Positions 36,450 through 43,753 of a stretch of DNA of 64,000 bases are shown in pieces; positions within the stretch are counted from its first letter, which is position 1, and each line of letters opens with the position of its first letter. Source of the DNA: JAEMQF01 sp963791595 (GTDB lineage: Bacteria; Pseudomonadota; Gammaproteobacteria; Burkholderiales; Burkholderiaceae_C); assembly GCA_963791595.1 (NCBI GenBank), contig CAWBTF010000031.1, positions 1-64,000 on the forward strand, given 5' to 3'. The position numbers and the translations under genes are program-made. Below the pieces are notes generated by a model. That model was not told where the DNA came from. It did not search any database and saw only the letters and a program-made list of their open reading frames with translations.

Positions 36450-37619
36450 ATGTCGTTGCAAAGACAAGTCGATGCACTCCTGAGCCGCGCCACCCAGGCG
36501 GGCGACGTGCCCGGCGTCGTGGCCATGGCGACGAACCGCGAAGGCACCATTTACGAGGGCGCCTTCGGCGAGCGCGTGCGCGGCCAGGGCCCGGCGATGA
36601 CCGTGGACACGGTGGGCTGGATCGCTTCGATGACCAAGGCCATCACGTCGAGCGCGGCGATGCAGCTCGTCGAACAAGGCAAGATCGACCTGGACGCACC
36701 CGCGAGCCGGGTCGTTCCGCAAATTGCCGAAGCGCAAGTGCTGACCGGGTTCGACGCGAGCGGCCGGCCGCAAACGCGCGCACCCAAACGCGCCATCACG
36801 CTGCGCCACCTGCTCACGCACAGCGCCGGCTTCAGCTATGAAATCTGGAACAGCGACATCCAGAAGGCGCAGGCTGCGTGGGGGCTGCCGGGCATCACGG
36901 AATGCAAGAACGCGTCGCTGCACACGCCGTTGTTGTTCGACCCGGGCGAGCGCTGGGAATACGGCATCAACATCGACTGGGCCGGCAAGATGGTCGAAGC
37001 GGTGAGCGGGCGCAAGCTCGGCGCCTACCTGCAGGACAACCTGTTGGGTCCGCTGGGCATGGACAGCACGGCGTTTCGCATCACGCCGTCGATGCGCAGC
37101 CGGCTCGCCAAGCTGCACCAGCGCGGCGACGACGGCGTGCTGACGCCGATCGACCTGGAGATCGTGCAAGACCCCGAATTCGAGATGGGCGGCGGCGGCC
37201 TGTACGGCACGATGGGAGACTATCTGAAATTCGTGCGCATGATCCTCAACGGCGGCGCCGGCAACGGCAACCGCGTGCTGCGGCCGGAGACGGTGAGCCT
37301 GATGTCGCGCAACAACATGGGCGACATTCGCGTCACCGAACTGAAGACGGCGATCCCGTCGCTGTCCAACAGCGGCGAGTTCTTCCCCGGCGTGAGCAAG
37401 TCCTTCGGACTGGGCTTCCAGATCAACGAGCAGGCCGCGCCCACCGGCCGCCCCGCGGGCGGGATGATGTGGGCCGGCCTGGCCAACTCCTACTACTGGA
37501 TCGACCCGGTCAGCGGCATCGGCGGCGCGTACCTCACGCAGATCCTGCCGTTTGTCGACACCAAGTCGCTGCCGCTGTACTTCGCTTTCGAGACCGCGGT
37601 GTACGACAACCTGCGCTGA
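36450..37619 (+). CDS. Class C beta-lactamase-fold serine hydrolase
   Basis: A 389-residue serine hydrolase of the beta-lactamase/esterase (PF00144) family. The nucleophile motif S-x-x-K is SMTK in GWIASMTKAIT (about residues 55-65), and the second-motif tyrosine lies in RWEYGINIDWAG. No signal peptide is seen, so it is probably a cytoplasmic esterase or lactonase rather than a penicillin-active enzyme. ATG at 36450 (MSLQRQVDALLSR) gives the family's usual start; the frame is open upstream without similarity. A palindromic repeat follows 24 bp after the stop. Confidence 0.9.
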   Translation: MSLQRQVDALLSRATQAGDVPGVVAMATNREGTIYEGAFGERVRGQGPAMTVDTVGWIASMTKAITSSAAMQLVEQGKIDLDAPASRVVPQIAEAQVLTGFDASGRPQTRAPKRAITLRHLLTHSAGFSYEIWNSDIQKAQAAWGLPGITECKNASLHTPLLFDPGERWEYGINIDWAGKMVEAVSGRKLGAYLQDNLLGPLGMDSTAFRITPSMRSRLAKLHQRGDDGVLTPIDLEIVQDPEFEMGGGGLYGTMGDYLKFVRMILNGGAGNGNRVLRPETVSLMSRNNMGDIRVTELKTAIPSLSNSGEFFPGVSKSFGLGFQINEQAAPTGRPAGGMMWAGLANSYYWIDPVSGIGGAYLTQILPFVDTKSLPLYFAFETAVYDNLR

Positions 37620-37643
37620 CCGGCTGAGAGTTTTTCGGTTTTG

Positions 37644-37668
37644 CTCCCTCTCCCTCTGGGAGAGGGAG
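37644..37668. repeat. Short GAGAGGG palindrome between convergent genes
   Basis: CTCCCTCTCCC, a TCT loop and GGGAGAGGGAG form a perfect 11-bp stem between convergent genes, where it may act as a two-way terminator. A shorter version of the same palindrome occurs at 54325-54345. Confidence 0.7.
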
Positions 37669-37726
37669 GAAATTCAGCGGCCGCCGCGCTGACGGGAAGC
37701 GACCTGCCGCGCGGCTGCGCCTCGGG

Positions 37727-38965
37727 TCACTTCAGCCCCAGGTCCTTCTGCAAGTCGGCAGCGCTTTGCTTCGAGGCCTGCGCCGCGGGGCGCTGCGCCT
37801 GCATGGCCGCTTTTGCGGCGAGCGCCTGCTTGCGCATCGCCTCGACCGCCGCCGGGTCGCTGTACTGCGCGCGCATCGATTCGGCCAGGCGCTTGCCGGC
37901 GTCGATGTCGGGCTGCAGCTTCTGCCGCGCGAGTTGCTCGTTGCGTTTCTGCACCGCCTGCACCTTGGCGCGGTCGTCGGCGACTTGGAAGTAAGTCGCT
38001 GCGAGCACGAACCGGCCATTCGCTTCGGCTTCGTCGCCGAGTTTGTTGGCCAGGGCCTTGATCGACGCGATGCGTGGCTCGGCAGGTTTCAGGTAATGCG
38101 CGGCCAGCGCGTAGTCTTTCGCGCTTTCCAGCAGCTCGGGCGCAGCGCTGTAGTTGGCGGCCAGTGCGCCGGCGCGTTCCTCGGCGCGCTTCACGAGCTG
38201 GGCTTCGATCGCCGCCTGCACGCGCGGGTCGGATTCGACTTGCGACCACTCGCGCAGCACACCGAGCTCGCCGAGCGACTTCTTCAGCAGATCGTCGGGC
38301 CACTTCTGGAGGAACGCGGCTTCACGGTTCGCCGCCGCCAGGTGCACGGCGACTTCGATCGAGTCCGGCCGCGCGCGCGCGAGCGCCACGCGCTCCTGGA
38401 GGTAGTTCGCATCGAACGCGGCGGCCTCGCGCTGCAGCGTGCGCTCCGGGCCTTTGGCGAGGGCGTTGCGCACTTCCTGGATCAGGCTGGCGCCGGGCGT
38501 GTAGGGCCCCACCGCGGCGAAGCGCAGCTTGTGGTTGACCTTGAAGGACTCTGACGAACGGTCCTCGAAGCGCTTCAGCAGTTCGCCGACGACGCGTGGC
38601 GACTCCAGCTGTGTGCGCAACGCGGTCATCAGCGCGCGGTCGGCGGCGGCGAAGTGGCCTCCCTGGTCGTACAGAGCGGCGGCCTGAGCGTGATTGCCCT
38701 TCTTCTCCTCGGCGCTGGCCAAGGCGGGAGCGATCTGCGCCGCACGTTGCGCGGCCTTCGGTGCGTTCGGGCTTCTGCCGCCCTGTGCCTCCACGTAGTG
38801 CTCGAGTGCCTCGGCCATCTTTCCAGCGCGCTCGGCGGCCTGCCCGGCGACATAGGCTGCTTCGGCATGGCGCCGTTCTGCCTCGGTATCCCAATCGGCG
38901 CGCACGGCGTGGCTCGCCATCAGCAGCGCGAGTGCGGCGATCTTCAGGATGGTGCGTGAATTCAT
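37727..38965 (-). CDS. Exported helical-repeat protein of unknown function
   Basis: About 412 residues with a signal peptide (MNSRTILKIAALALLMASHAVRA, cleavage near 23). The rest is highly helical and Ala/Glu-rich. The N-terminal part resembles TPR-type repeats (RHAEAAYVAGQAAERAGKMA, EEKKGNHAQAAALYDQGGHF), and a Gln/Lys-rich coiled stretch lies near the C-terminus. I do not recognise a family. It lies 29 bp after the DUF4412 protein on the same strand, so both should be expressed from the promoter at 39695-39761. A periplasmic scaffold or adaptor role is conceivable but unproved. Confidence 0.75.
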   Translation of the reverse strand: MNSRTILKIAALALLMASHAVRADWDTEAERRHAEAAYVAGQAAERAGKMAEALEHYVEAQGGRSPNAPKAAQRAAQIAPALASAEEKKGNHAQAAALYDQGGHFAAADRALMTALRTQLESPRVVGELLKRFEDRSSESFKVNHKLRFAAVGPYTPGASLIQEVRNALAKGPERTLQREAAAFDANYLQERVALARARPDSIEVAVHLAAANREAAFLQKWPDDLLKKSLGELGVLREWSQVESDPRVQAAIEAQLVKRAEERAGALAANYSAAPELLESAKDYALAAHYLKPAEPRIASIKALANKLGDEAEANGRFVLAATYFQVADDRAKVQAVQKRNEQLARQKLQPDIDAGKRLAESMRAQYSDPAAVEAMRKQALAAKAAMQAQRPAAQASKQSAADLQKDLGLK

Positions 38966-38994
38966 GATGTGGCTCCTTGTCGAGTGCGTGGCGT

Positions 38995-39627
38995 TCAGCG
39001 CGGCAACATGGCCTTCATCGCGTCGAGCGGCGAAACGCTGCCGAGCATCGACTTGAACGTTGGCATCTTCGAGTAACCCTCGGGAACTTCGAACACCATC
39101 GCGTCGACGGCGCCGATCTGCAGATTGCGCAGCGTCACCGTCATGCGCGACGCCTTGCCGCCTTCTTTTTGCAGCAGGTCCATCTTCACCGCGATGCCTT
39201 CGCGCGTGAACCACATGAAGCCACCGGCGCCGCCGTCTTTGGCGATCAGCTTGTACTTCGTCGCGGCGACGCCTTCGACGGTTTCGGGCCCGACGACGCT
39301 GATGCTCGTTTCGTCGCCGCTCGGCGGGGCAGCGGGGTCGCGCGCGGCGCGCAGGTCGGTCTCGCGCACCATGCGCTGCGCTGGCATCAGGTTCCAGACG
39401 ACGTTGCGGTCGCGGCGCACGATGCGCACGTCTTGAAAGCCGCCCATCTCGGTGTCGGTGCGCTCCTTGTCGGCGCTGTAGTAGACGCGGCCGGTGAAGT
39501 TGCCGGCGCTCGACTCGACGATGCGCTCGGCCTGGTAGTCGACGCTCGGCGTCGGCAACCGATTCTGGGCGTTGGCAGCGGCGACGAAGGCCGCGGTGAT
39601 CAGGAATGCGACAGCGGGCTTGGACAT
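38995..39627 (-). CDS. DUF4412-like exported protein
   Basis: A 210-residue periplasmic protein with a signal peptide (MSKPAVAFLITAAFVAAANA). The body resembles DUF4412/LolA-like beta-sheet proteins: SADKERTDTEMGG, NVVWNLMPAQRMV, and GVAATKYKLIAKD followed by FMWFTREGIAVKMDL. Such folds often bind lipid or a hydrophobic ligand; no function is established. It is the first gene after the shared promoter at 39695-39761 and precedes the helical-repeat protein. Confidence 0.78.
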   Translation of the reverse strand: MSKPAVAFLITAAFVAAANAQNRLPTPSVDYQAERIVESSAGNFTGRVYYSADKERTDTEMGGFQDVRIVRRDRNVVWNLMPAQRMVRETDLRAARDPAAPPSGDETSISVVGPETVEGVAATKYKLIAKDGGAGGFMWFTREGIAVKMDLLQKEGGKASRMTVTLRNLQIGAVDAMVFEVPEGYSKMPTFKSMLGSVSPLDAMKAMLPR

Positions 39628-39694
39628 GTGAATCTCCTTGGGTGGGTCAGCGGGCGGTTGGAACGCTTGAAACGATTGGTTTGGCCGTGAACGC

Positions 39695-39761
39695 ACTGTG
39701 CCCGCCGAGCCGCCGCGCTGTCCTTAAGCGGCGCGGGCCGGCGCCTAAAACCTTCTAAAAC
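39695..39761 (-). promoter_or_regulatory. Shared promoter/operator module, copy A
   Basis: Read on the minus strand: GTTTTAGAAGGTTTTAGGC, then 15 bp, TTAAGGAC, then 18 bp, GCACAGT, ending 67 bp before the DUF4412 gene start. The first block is a direct repeat of GTTTTAG with a 10-bp period, as bound by OmpR-type regulators. TTAAGG and CACAGT could be the -35 and -10 boxes. The same blocks with identical spacing occur at 43645-43711. Confidence 0.65.
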
Positions 39762-39798
39762 AGTGCGGGTGGCGGGCGCAGCGTGTCGTTCGATGGCG

Positions 39799-42030
39799 TC
39801 AATAGCGCGTACGCAGCGTGCCCAGCCACGCCGGCAACGTGAACGTGCACAGCTCGAAGCGGTTCGGCGGCGCCTCGGCGAATTCGCCGGTCTTGTAGAA
39901 ATCGGCGAGGAACGCGTCGATCGGGGCGCTGAACGTGCCCAGGCGCTGCGAACGTGCGGGCTCGGGCAAGGCGTCGGCCGCCTGGATTTGCTGGCTGAGG
40001 CCCGGCAGGCTGCGGGTCGCCGCGGCGGCGCTGCGAACGCCGTTGCGGTAAGCGCTGGCCGACTGCGAAATCTCGCGCAGCTGCGCCGCGCTGAAGCCAG
40101 GGTCGGTGGCCGGGCGAACGCACAGCCCGGCGCCACGCGTCGGCACTTCGAGTGGGGGGTCGACGGGGGGTTGCTTCGTCGGTGGCGTCGTGCCGGGCGT
40201 CGGCGGCGCGTCGGCCGGCGGCGCGTCTACCGGCGGCGGCGTGCGCGGCTTGGGTGGCTTGGGTGGCTTGGGGTCGACCTTGGTCGGTGGCGCGGGCGGC
40301 GCGGGGGGCGGCGGTTGTTTGTCGCAGCGCTTGAGCAAGCTTTCGATCCGGTACAGCTCGCGGCTCACGCTGTCGCGCTGCGCGTCGAGTTCTTCGAGCT
40401 CCTGCACGACGCCTTCGATGATGCCGAGGTCTTGGCCGAACTTTTCGGCTGCGAGCCCGGCTTCGATGAAACTTTTCAGCGACGACAGCTGCCAGCTGCC
40501 GAGCTTCGCGACGATGGCGCCCACGCCGCCGGCGACGATCTTGCCCGCGAGCAGATCCTTGATCGCGTTGCCCGTGTCCCACAGGGTTTGCACGGCTTCG
40601 ATCGTCTGCAGGCTCTTGCCGACCGAGATGCCGTTCTTGACCGCAGTGGCCTCGCTGCCGGTCAGGGTGGCGGCGATGACTTCGGCCGTCTTGACCGCCA
40701 GCTCCTGGGTCGTGTCCTTGATTTCGCGCGCCGCCCGGTCGAACTCCGAATCGCCGAGGATTTGCTGCATGTGCTTGACGATCTTCTTCTCTTCCGCTTT
40801 CAAATGGTCGACTTTGTTGGTCAGCGCTTGCCTGACTTCGTCGTCGCAGGGAACGATCTCGATGTCAACCGGATGGCCCAGCAGCTGCCCGCAGCGCGTC
40901 TTCGCATGCAGCGTCGTGCGCCCTTCGTTCACCGCCTGCAGGCCGACGCTGCCGCGGTTGTTCTGCACGTTCGCGAGCGCGCCGTTGCCGAGCGTGAACG
41001 AGATCATGTCGCTCGCGTCGGCGCTCTCCAGGTCGTAGGGGAAGGTGTAGACCTTGTGGTTCGGCTTGCCGTCGATGCCGATCAAGCCGAGCTTCGGAAG
41101 CGGTGCGCCGCCGTTGATCGAGTTCAGCTTCAAGCTCGCCGCCGGCAACTCGGCGCTCGCGCTTCTGCCGTCGACCTCGTATTCGGCCCTGATCTTGCCT
41201 TTGCCTGGCGTGACCGCGCTGACGTTTGCCGCCAGACCCAGCGACTGCACGGACAGCGCACTTCCCGGCTCGGCCCAGAAACGCAGCACACCGCCCTTGG
41301 GTTCAACCGCCGCGCTCAGCTTCGTCGTCTGCCCGACCGGCAAGGCCGCGCAACCGTCGAGCGTCAGACTCGGGTCGCTGGCGTTGCGTTTGTAGCTCAG
41401 GACCAGCTCGCCGCTTTCGAGCGGGCTGGACATGCAGATGCCGGGCCCGGTGAGCGCGGTGCCGCTGATCGTGTAGCGCTTCTCGAAGCCGTCCTGCAGG
41501 TCTTTGCGCGTCAGGCGCAACGGCGGCGACAGCAGCGTGCCGAGCACGGGCTGCAATTCGACGATCGTCGGCAGCGTCAGGTTCGCGGCGCCTGCGCCTG
41601 CGTAGTGGCAAGCGCCGACATCGTCGACCGAAAACCAGAACCCCGGGGAGTGCTGCATGGGGTCTTGCTTCAGCGCGATCACGCCGCGGATCTTGCGCGC
41701 GCCGCCGCCCAGATGGGCGCGCAGCGTCACCTTGCCTTCCCCGTCCTTGCAGACGATCGGCGTCGCGTCGATCTGCGCCGGCGGGTCGATGCGCCCTTCC
41801 TCCAGCGTCGTGTCGAACGCGCCGTAGCTGATCAACATGTCGGCGATCGAGCTGCCTTCGGACGGCAACTCGCCGCGCCACTTGACACTCCACTGCCCGC
41901 CGCTGCATCCGTCGCTGGGGTAGGCGGCGCCGCTCAGGCGAAGGTCGACCTTGATCGTGTCCGCATCGGCGGCCGCCGCTGCGGCGGCCCAGCTGAGCAA
42001 ACCGATGGCTGCGGCTTGACGAGGTTTCAT
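39799..42030 (-). CDS. Large exported protein with proline-rich linker, function unknown
   Basis: A 743-residue secreted protein. It has a signal peptide (MKPRQAAAIGLLSWAAAAAAA), then a beta-rich N-terminal half (about 25-400) with several cysteines and Ig-like stretches such as ELVLSYKRNASDPSLTL and GVLRFWAEPGSALSV. A helical region follows (about 405-570; EEKKIVKHMQQILGDSEF), then a low-complexity Pro/Lys/Thr linker (about 580-640) and a C-terminal domain of about 100 residues with paired cysteines. No family is recognised. It lies 62 bp after the lipoprotein gene on the same strand, so it probably shares the promoter at 43645-43711. The architecture suggests a cell-surface or extracellular protein. 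Confidence 0.75.
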   Translation of the reverse strand: MKPRQAAAIGLLSWAAAAAAADADTIKVDLRLSGAAYPSDGCSGGQWSVKWRGELPSEGSSIADMLISYGAFDTTLEEGRIDPPAQIDATPIVCKDGEGKVTLRAHLGGGARKIRGVIALKQDPMQHSPGFWFSVDDVGACHYAGAGAANLTLPTIVELQPVLGTLLSPPLRLTRKDLQDGFEKRYTISGTALTGPGICMSSPLESGELVLSYKRNASDPSLTLDGCAALPVGQTTKLSAAVEPKGGVLRFWAEPGSALSVQSLGLAANVSAVTPGKGKIRAEYEVDGRSASAELPAASLKLNSINGGAPLPKLGLIGIDGKPNHKVYTFPYDLESADASDMISFTLGNGALANVQNNRGSVGLQAVNEGRTTLHAKTRCGQLLGHPVDIEIVPCDDEVRQALTNKVDHLKAEEKKIVKHMQQILGDSEFDRAAREIKDTTQELAVKTAEVIAATLTGSEATAVKNGISVGKSLQTIEAVQTLWDTGNAIKDLLAGKIVAGGVGAIVAKLGSWQLSSLKSFIEAGLAAEKFGQDLGIIEGVVQELEELDAQRDSVSRELYRIESLLKRCDKQPPPPAPPAPPTKVDPKPPKPPKPRTPPPVDAPPADAPPTPGTTPPTKQPPVDPPLEVPTRGAGLCVRPATDPGFSAAQLREISQSASAYRNGVRSAAAATRSLPGLSQQIQAADALPEPARSQRLGTFSAPIDAFLADFYKTGEFAEAPPNRFELCTFTLPAWLGTLRTRY

Positions 42031-42092
42031 GGAACGTCTTCCTGATCGTGATCGGATGGCGCGGCCAGCGCTTGATTGCTTCGCGGCGCCGC

Positions 42093-43610
42093 TCAGCGCG
42101 GTTGTTCGAACGCCATCAGACGCGGCACGCGCGCCATCACGCCGACCGAACAGGCGCCGCCGCCGGCCTGCAGTTGCACTTCGTATCCGATCACCGGGTT
42201 GCCGTTGCGGTCGAGCGTGATCGAAGGCCAGAAGCCGGCAAGCCAGTAAGCGCTCGGGCAGGGCGGAATCGGCGGGATGCACTGCGGGCAGCCCATGCGC
42301 GCCGGCAGGCCCATTTCGGTTTCGGCCGCTTTGGCCGACGGCAGAGGCTTGTTGTGCCAGCCGAGCGCGCTGGTTTCGCATTGCGCGTCGCACCAGACGT
42401 AGGCGAGTTCGTCCACGGGGACGGGAATGCGCAGTGCGATGCGCGGGCGGTTGCGGCTGTCGAGCGCGAGATCGACACCCTCCTGGCCCCACGCGGCCGG
42501 CAGGCCCACGTCGAGGGCGCCCCAGACACTCGTCGCCTGCGCGCACGCCGCGTCGCACGACAGGTAGTAGAGCGCGTTCGGCGTGAACTCGCCGCCGGCG
42601 CCGGTGCCGGGGTAGAGCGCGATGCGCGGCGCGCCGCTCGTCGTCAGGCGCATCGAAAACGTGGCGGTGCTCAAGGTGCCGTCGGTCGTCGTGATCGCCA
42701 GCGGCTGGCGGCTCACGCCGGCCGAGCAGTCACGCGTCGCGCACTCCATGTAGCCGATCACCGGCACGGCCCAGGGCTCGGCCGCCTGCATCATCGAGTA
42801 CGCGATCCGGGGCAGGCCTTGCGGATCGATCGCGAGTGAGGCGTTCTTCCACAGGTTCTCGTCGAGCTGGGCGAGCCGCCACTGCGTGGCGCTCGTGCAG
42901 CCGCTGTCGCACGACGCGAACAACACGCCGTTCAGCGCGCTGCCCGTCCCGATCGAATTGGATTGGAAGATGAAGCGCGGCCGGCCTTGCGCGTCGAGCG
43001 CAAACGACTGCGTGTTCTCCGAGTCGGACGGAAAAAACGGCGTGCCGGCTTCGACGACGACGCTTTGCCTCCAGCCGGCGCTTTGCAGGCAGTTGCTGTC
43101 GCACGACCAGTATTCGTACTGGACCGTGCTCACCGAGGTCGGCTGCGTCGCGAGCAAGATCCGTGGTTGGCCGGCGCTCGTGAGCTGGATCTGGGCATCG
43201 CCCAGACCGTCGCCGAGCGCCACCGTGCTGAAGCGATCGGTGCCGCTGCAATCGGCCGCGCAGTACGCGTAGTACGCCGGGCGCCGGCCTTGGTTGTCGG
43301 CGGCGTTCGCGGCGTACACCGCGTGCACGCCGCCGGCGGCGTCGATCGCGATGTGCGGCAGCCGCGACGGGATCACCTCGTTGCCGATTCGGTACGGCAG
43401 CATGAATGAAGACGAGGCGGCGGGCCCCGGGTTCGTTCCAGGGGTCGAGACCGGCGGGGTGCCCGACCCGGTTGAGCCCGGCCCGGCCGAGCCTGCGGGG
43501 GCAGCGCCCGACCCGGTCGAGCTCGATCCGCCGCCGCCGCCGCCGCATGCGGCGAGGATGACGGCGCTGGACAAGGCGAGCTGGCAAGCGATCTTGCGGG
43601 TGCGGTTCAT
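42093..43610 (-). CDS. Lipoprotein with repeated C-x3-C beta-propeller-like modules
   Basis: A 505-residue lipoprotein. The signal peptide ends LSSAVILAAC, a lipobox whose Cys (about residue 22) would be lipidated, followed by a run of Gly and a Ser/Gly/Pro linker to about residue 68. The body holds at least six modules that combine a Cys-x3-Cys pair (CAADC, CDSNC, CDSGC, CATRDC, CDAAC, CDAQC) with a sentence-like strand such as G.PRI.. or DAQGRPRFIFQSN. The spacing, about 45-60 residues, suits propeller blades each tied by a disulfide. Function unknown. Similar modules are seen in large myxobacterial and proteobacterial secreted proteins. It is divergent from the regulator gene at 43754. Confidence 0.78.
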   Translation of the reverse strand: MNRTRKIACQLALSSAVILAACGGGGGGSSSTGSGAAPAGSAGPGSTGSGTPPVSTPGTNPGPAASSSFMLPYRIGNEVIPSRLPHIAIDAAGGVHAVYAANAADNQGRRPAYYAYCAADCSGTDRFSTVALGDGLGDAQIQLTSAGQPRILLATQPTSVSTVQYEYWSCDSNCLQSAGWRQSVVVEAGTPFFPSDSENTQSFALDAQGRPRFIFQSNSIGTGSALNGVLFASCDSGCTSATQWRLAQLDENLWKNASLAIDPQGLPRIAYSMMQAAEPWAVPVIGYMECATRDCSAGVSRQPLAITTTDGTLSTATFSMRLTTSGAPRIALYPGTGAGGEFTPNALYYLSCDAACAQATSVWGALDVGLPAAWGQEGVDLALDSRNRPRIALRIPVPVDELAYVWCDAQCETSALGWHNKPLPSAKAAETEMGLPARMGCPQCIPPIPPCPSAYWLAGFWPSITLDRNGNPVIGYEVQLQAGGGACSVGVMARVPRLMAFEQPR

Positions 43611-43644
43611 GGCGGGACTCCGGTTGGATTGAAGCGGTGCCGCA

Positions 43645-43711
43645 ACTGTGCGAGCCCACCCCCAACAGCGTCCTTAAACGGACAAAACCCGTGCCTAAAA
43701 CCTTCTAAAAC
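43645..43711 (-). promoter_or_regulatory. Shared promoter/operator module, copy B
   Basis: Minus-strand blocks GTTTTAGAAGGTTTTAGGC, TTAAGGAC and GCACAGT are spaced 15 and 18 bp apart, exactly as at 39695-39761. The module ends 34 bp before the lipoprotein gene. A further GTTTTG lies in the first spacer. The regulator gene starts 43 bp away on the other strand, so it may control its own expression from this site. Confidence 0.65.
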
Positions 43712-43753
43712 CGCGTCGCGGCGGATAGAGTTCTGCTTGACGCCCCAGGCAAG

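Noticed and set aside
37644..37668. Rho-independent terminator
   Set aside because: The stem is perfect but no run of T follows on either strand, and the same palindrome recurs at 54325, so I list it as a repeat with a possible termination role.
39763..42045. A 760-residue plus-strand frame
   Set aside because: Antisense shadow of the large exported protein, which has a signal peptide, domain structure and a promoter on the minus strand.
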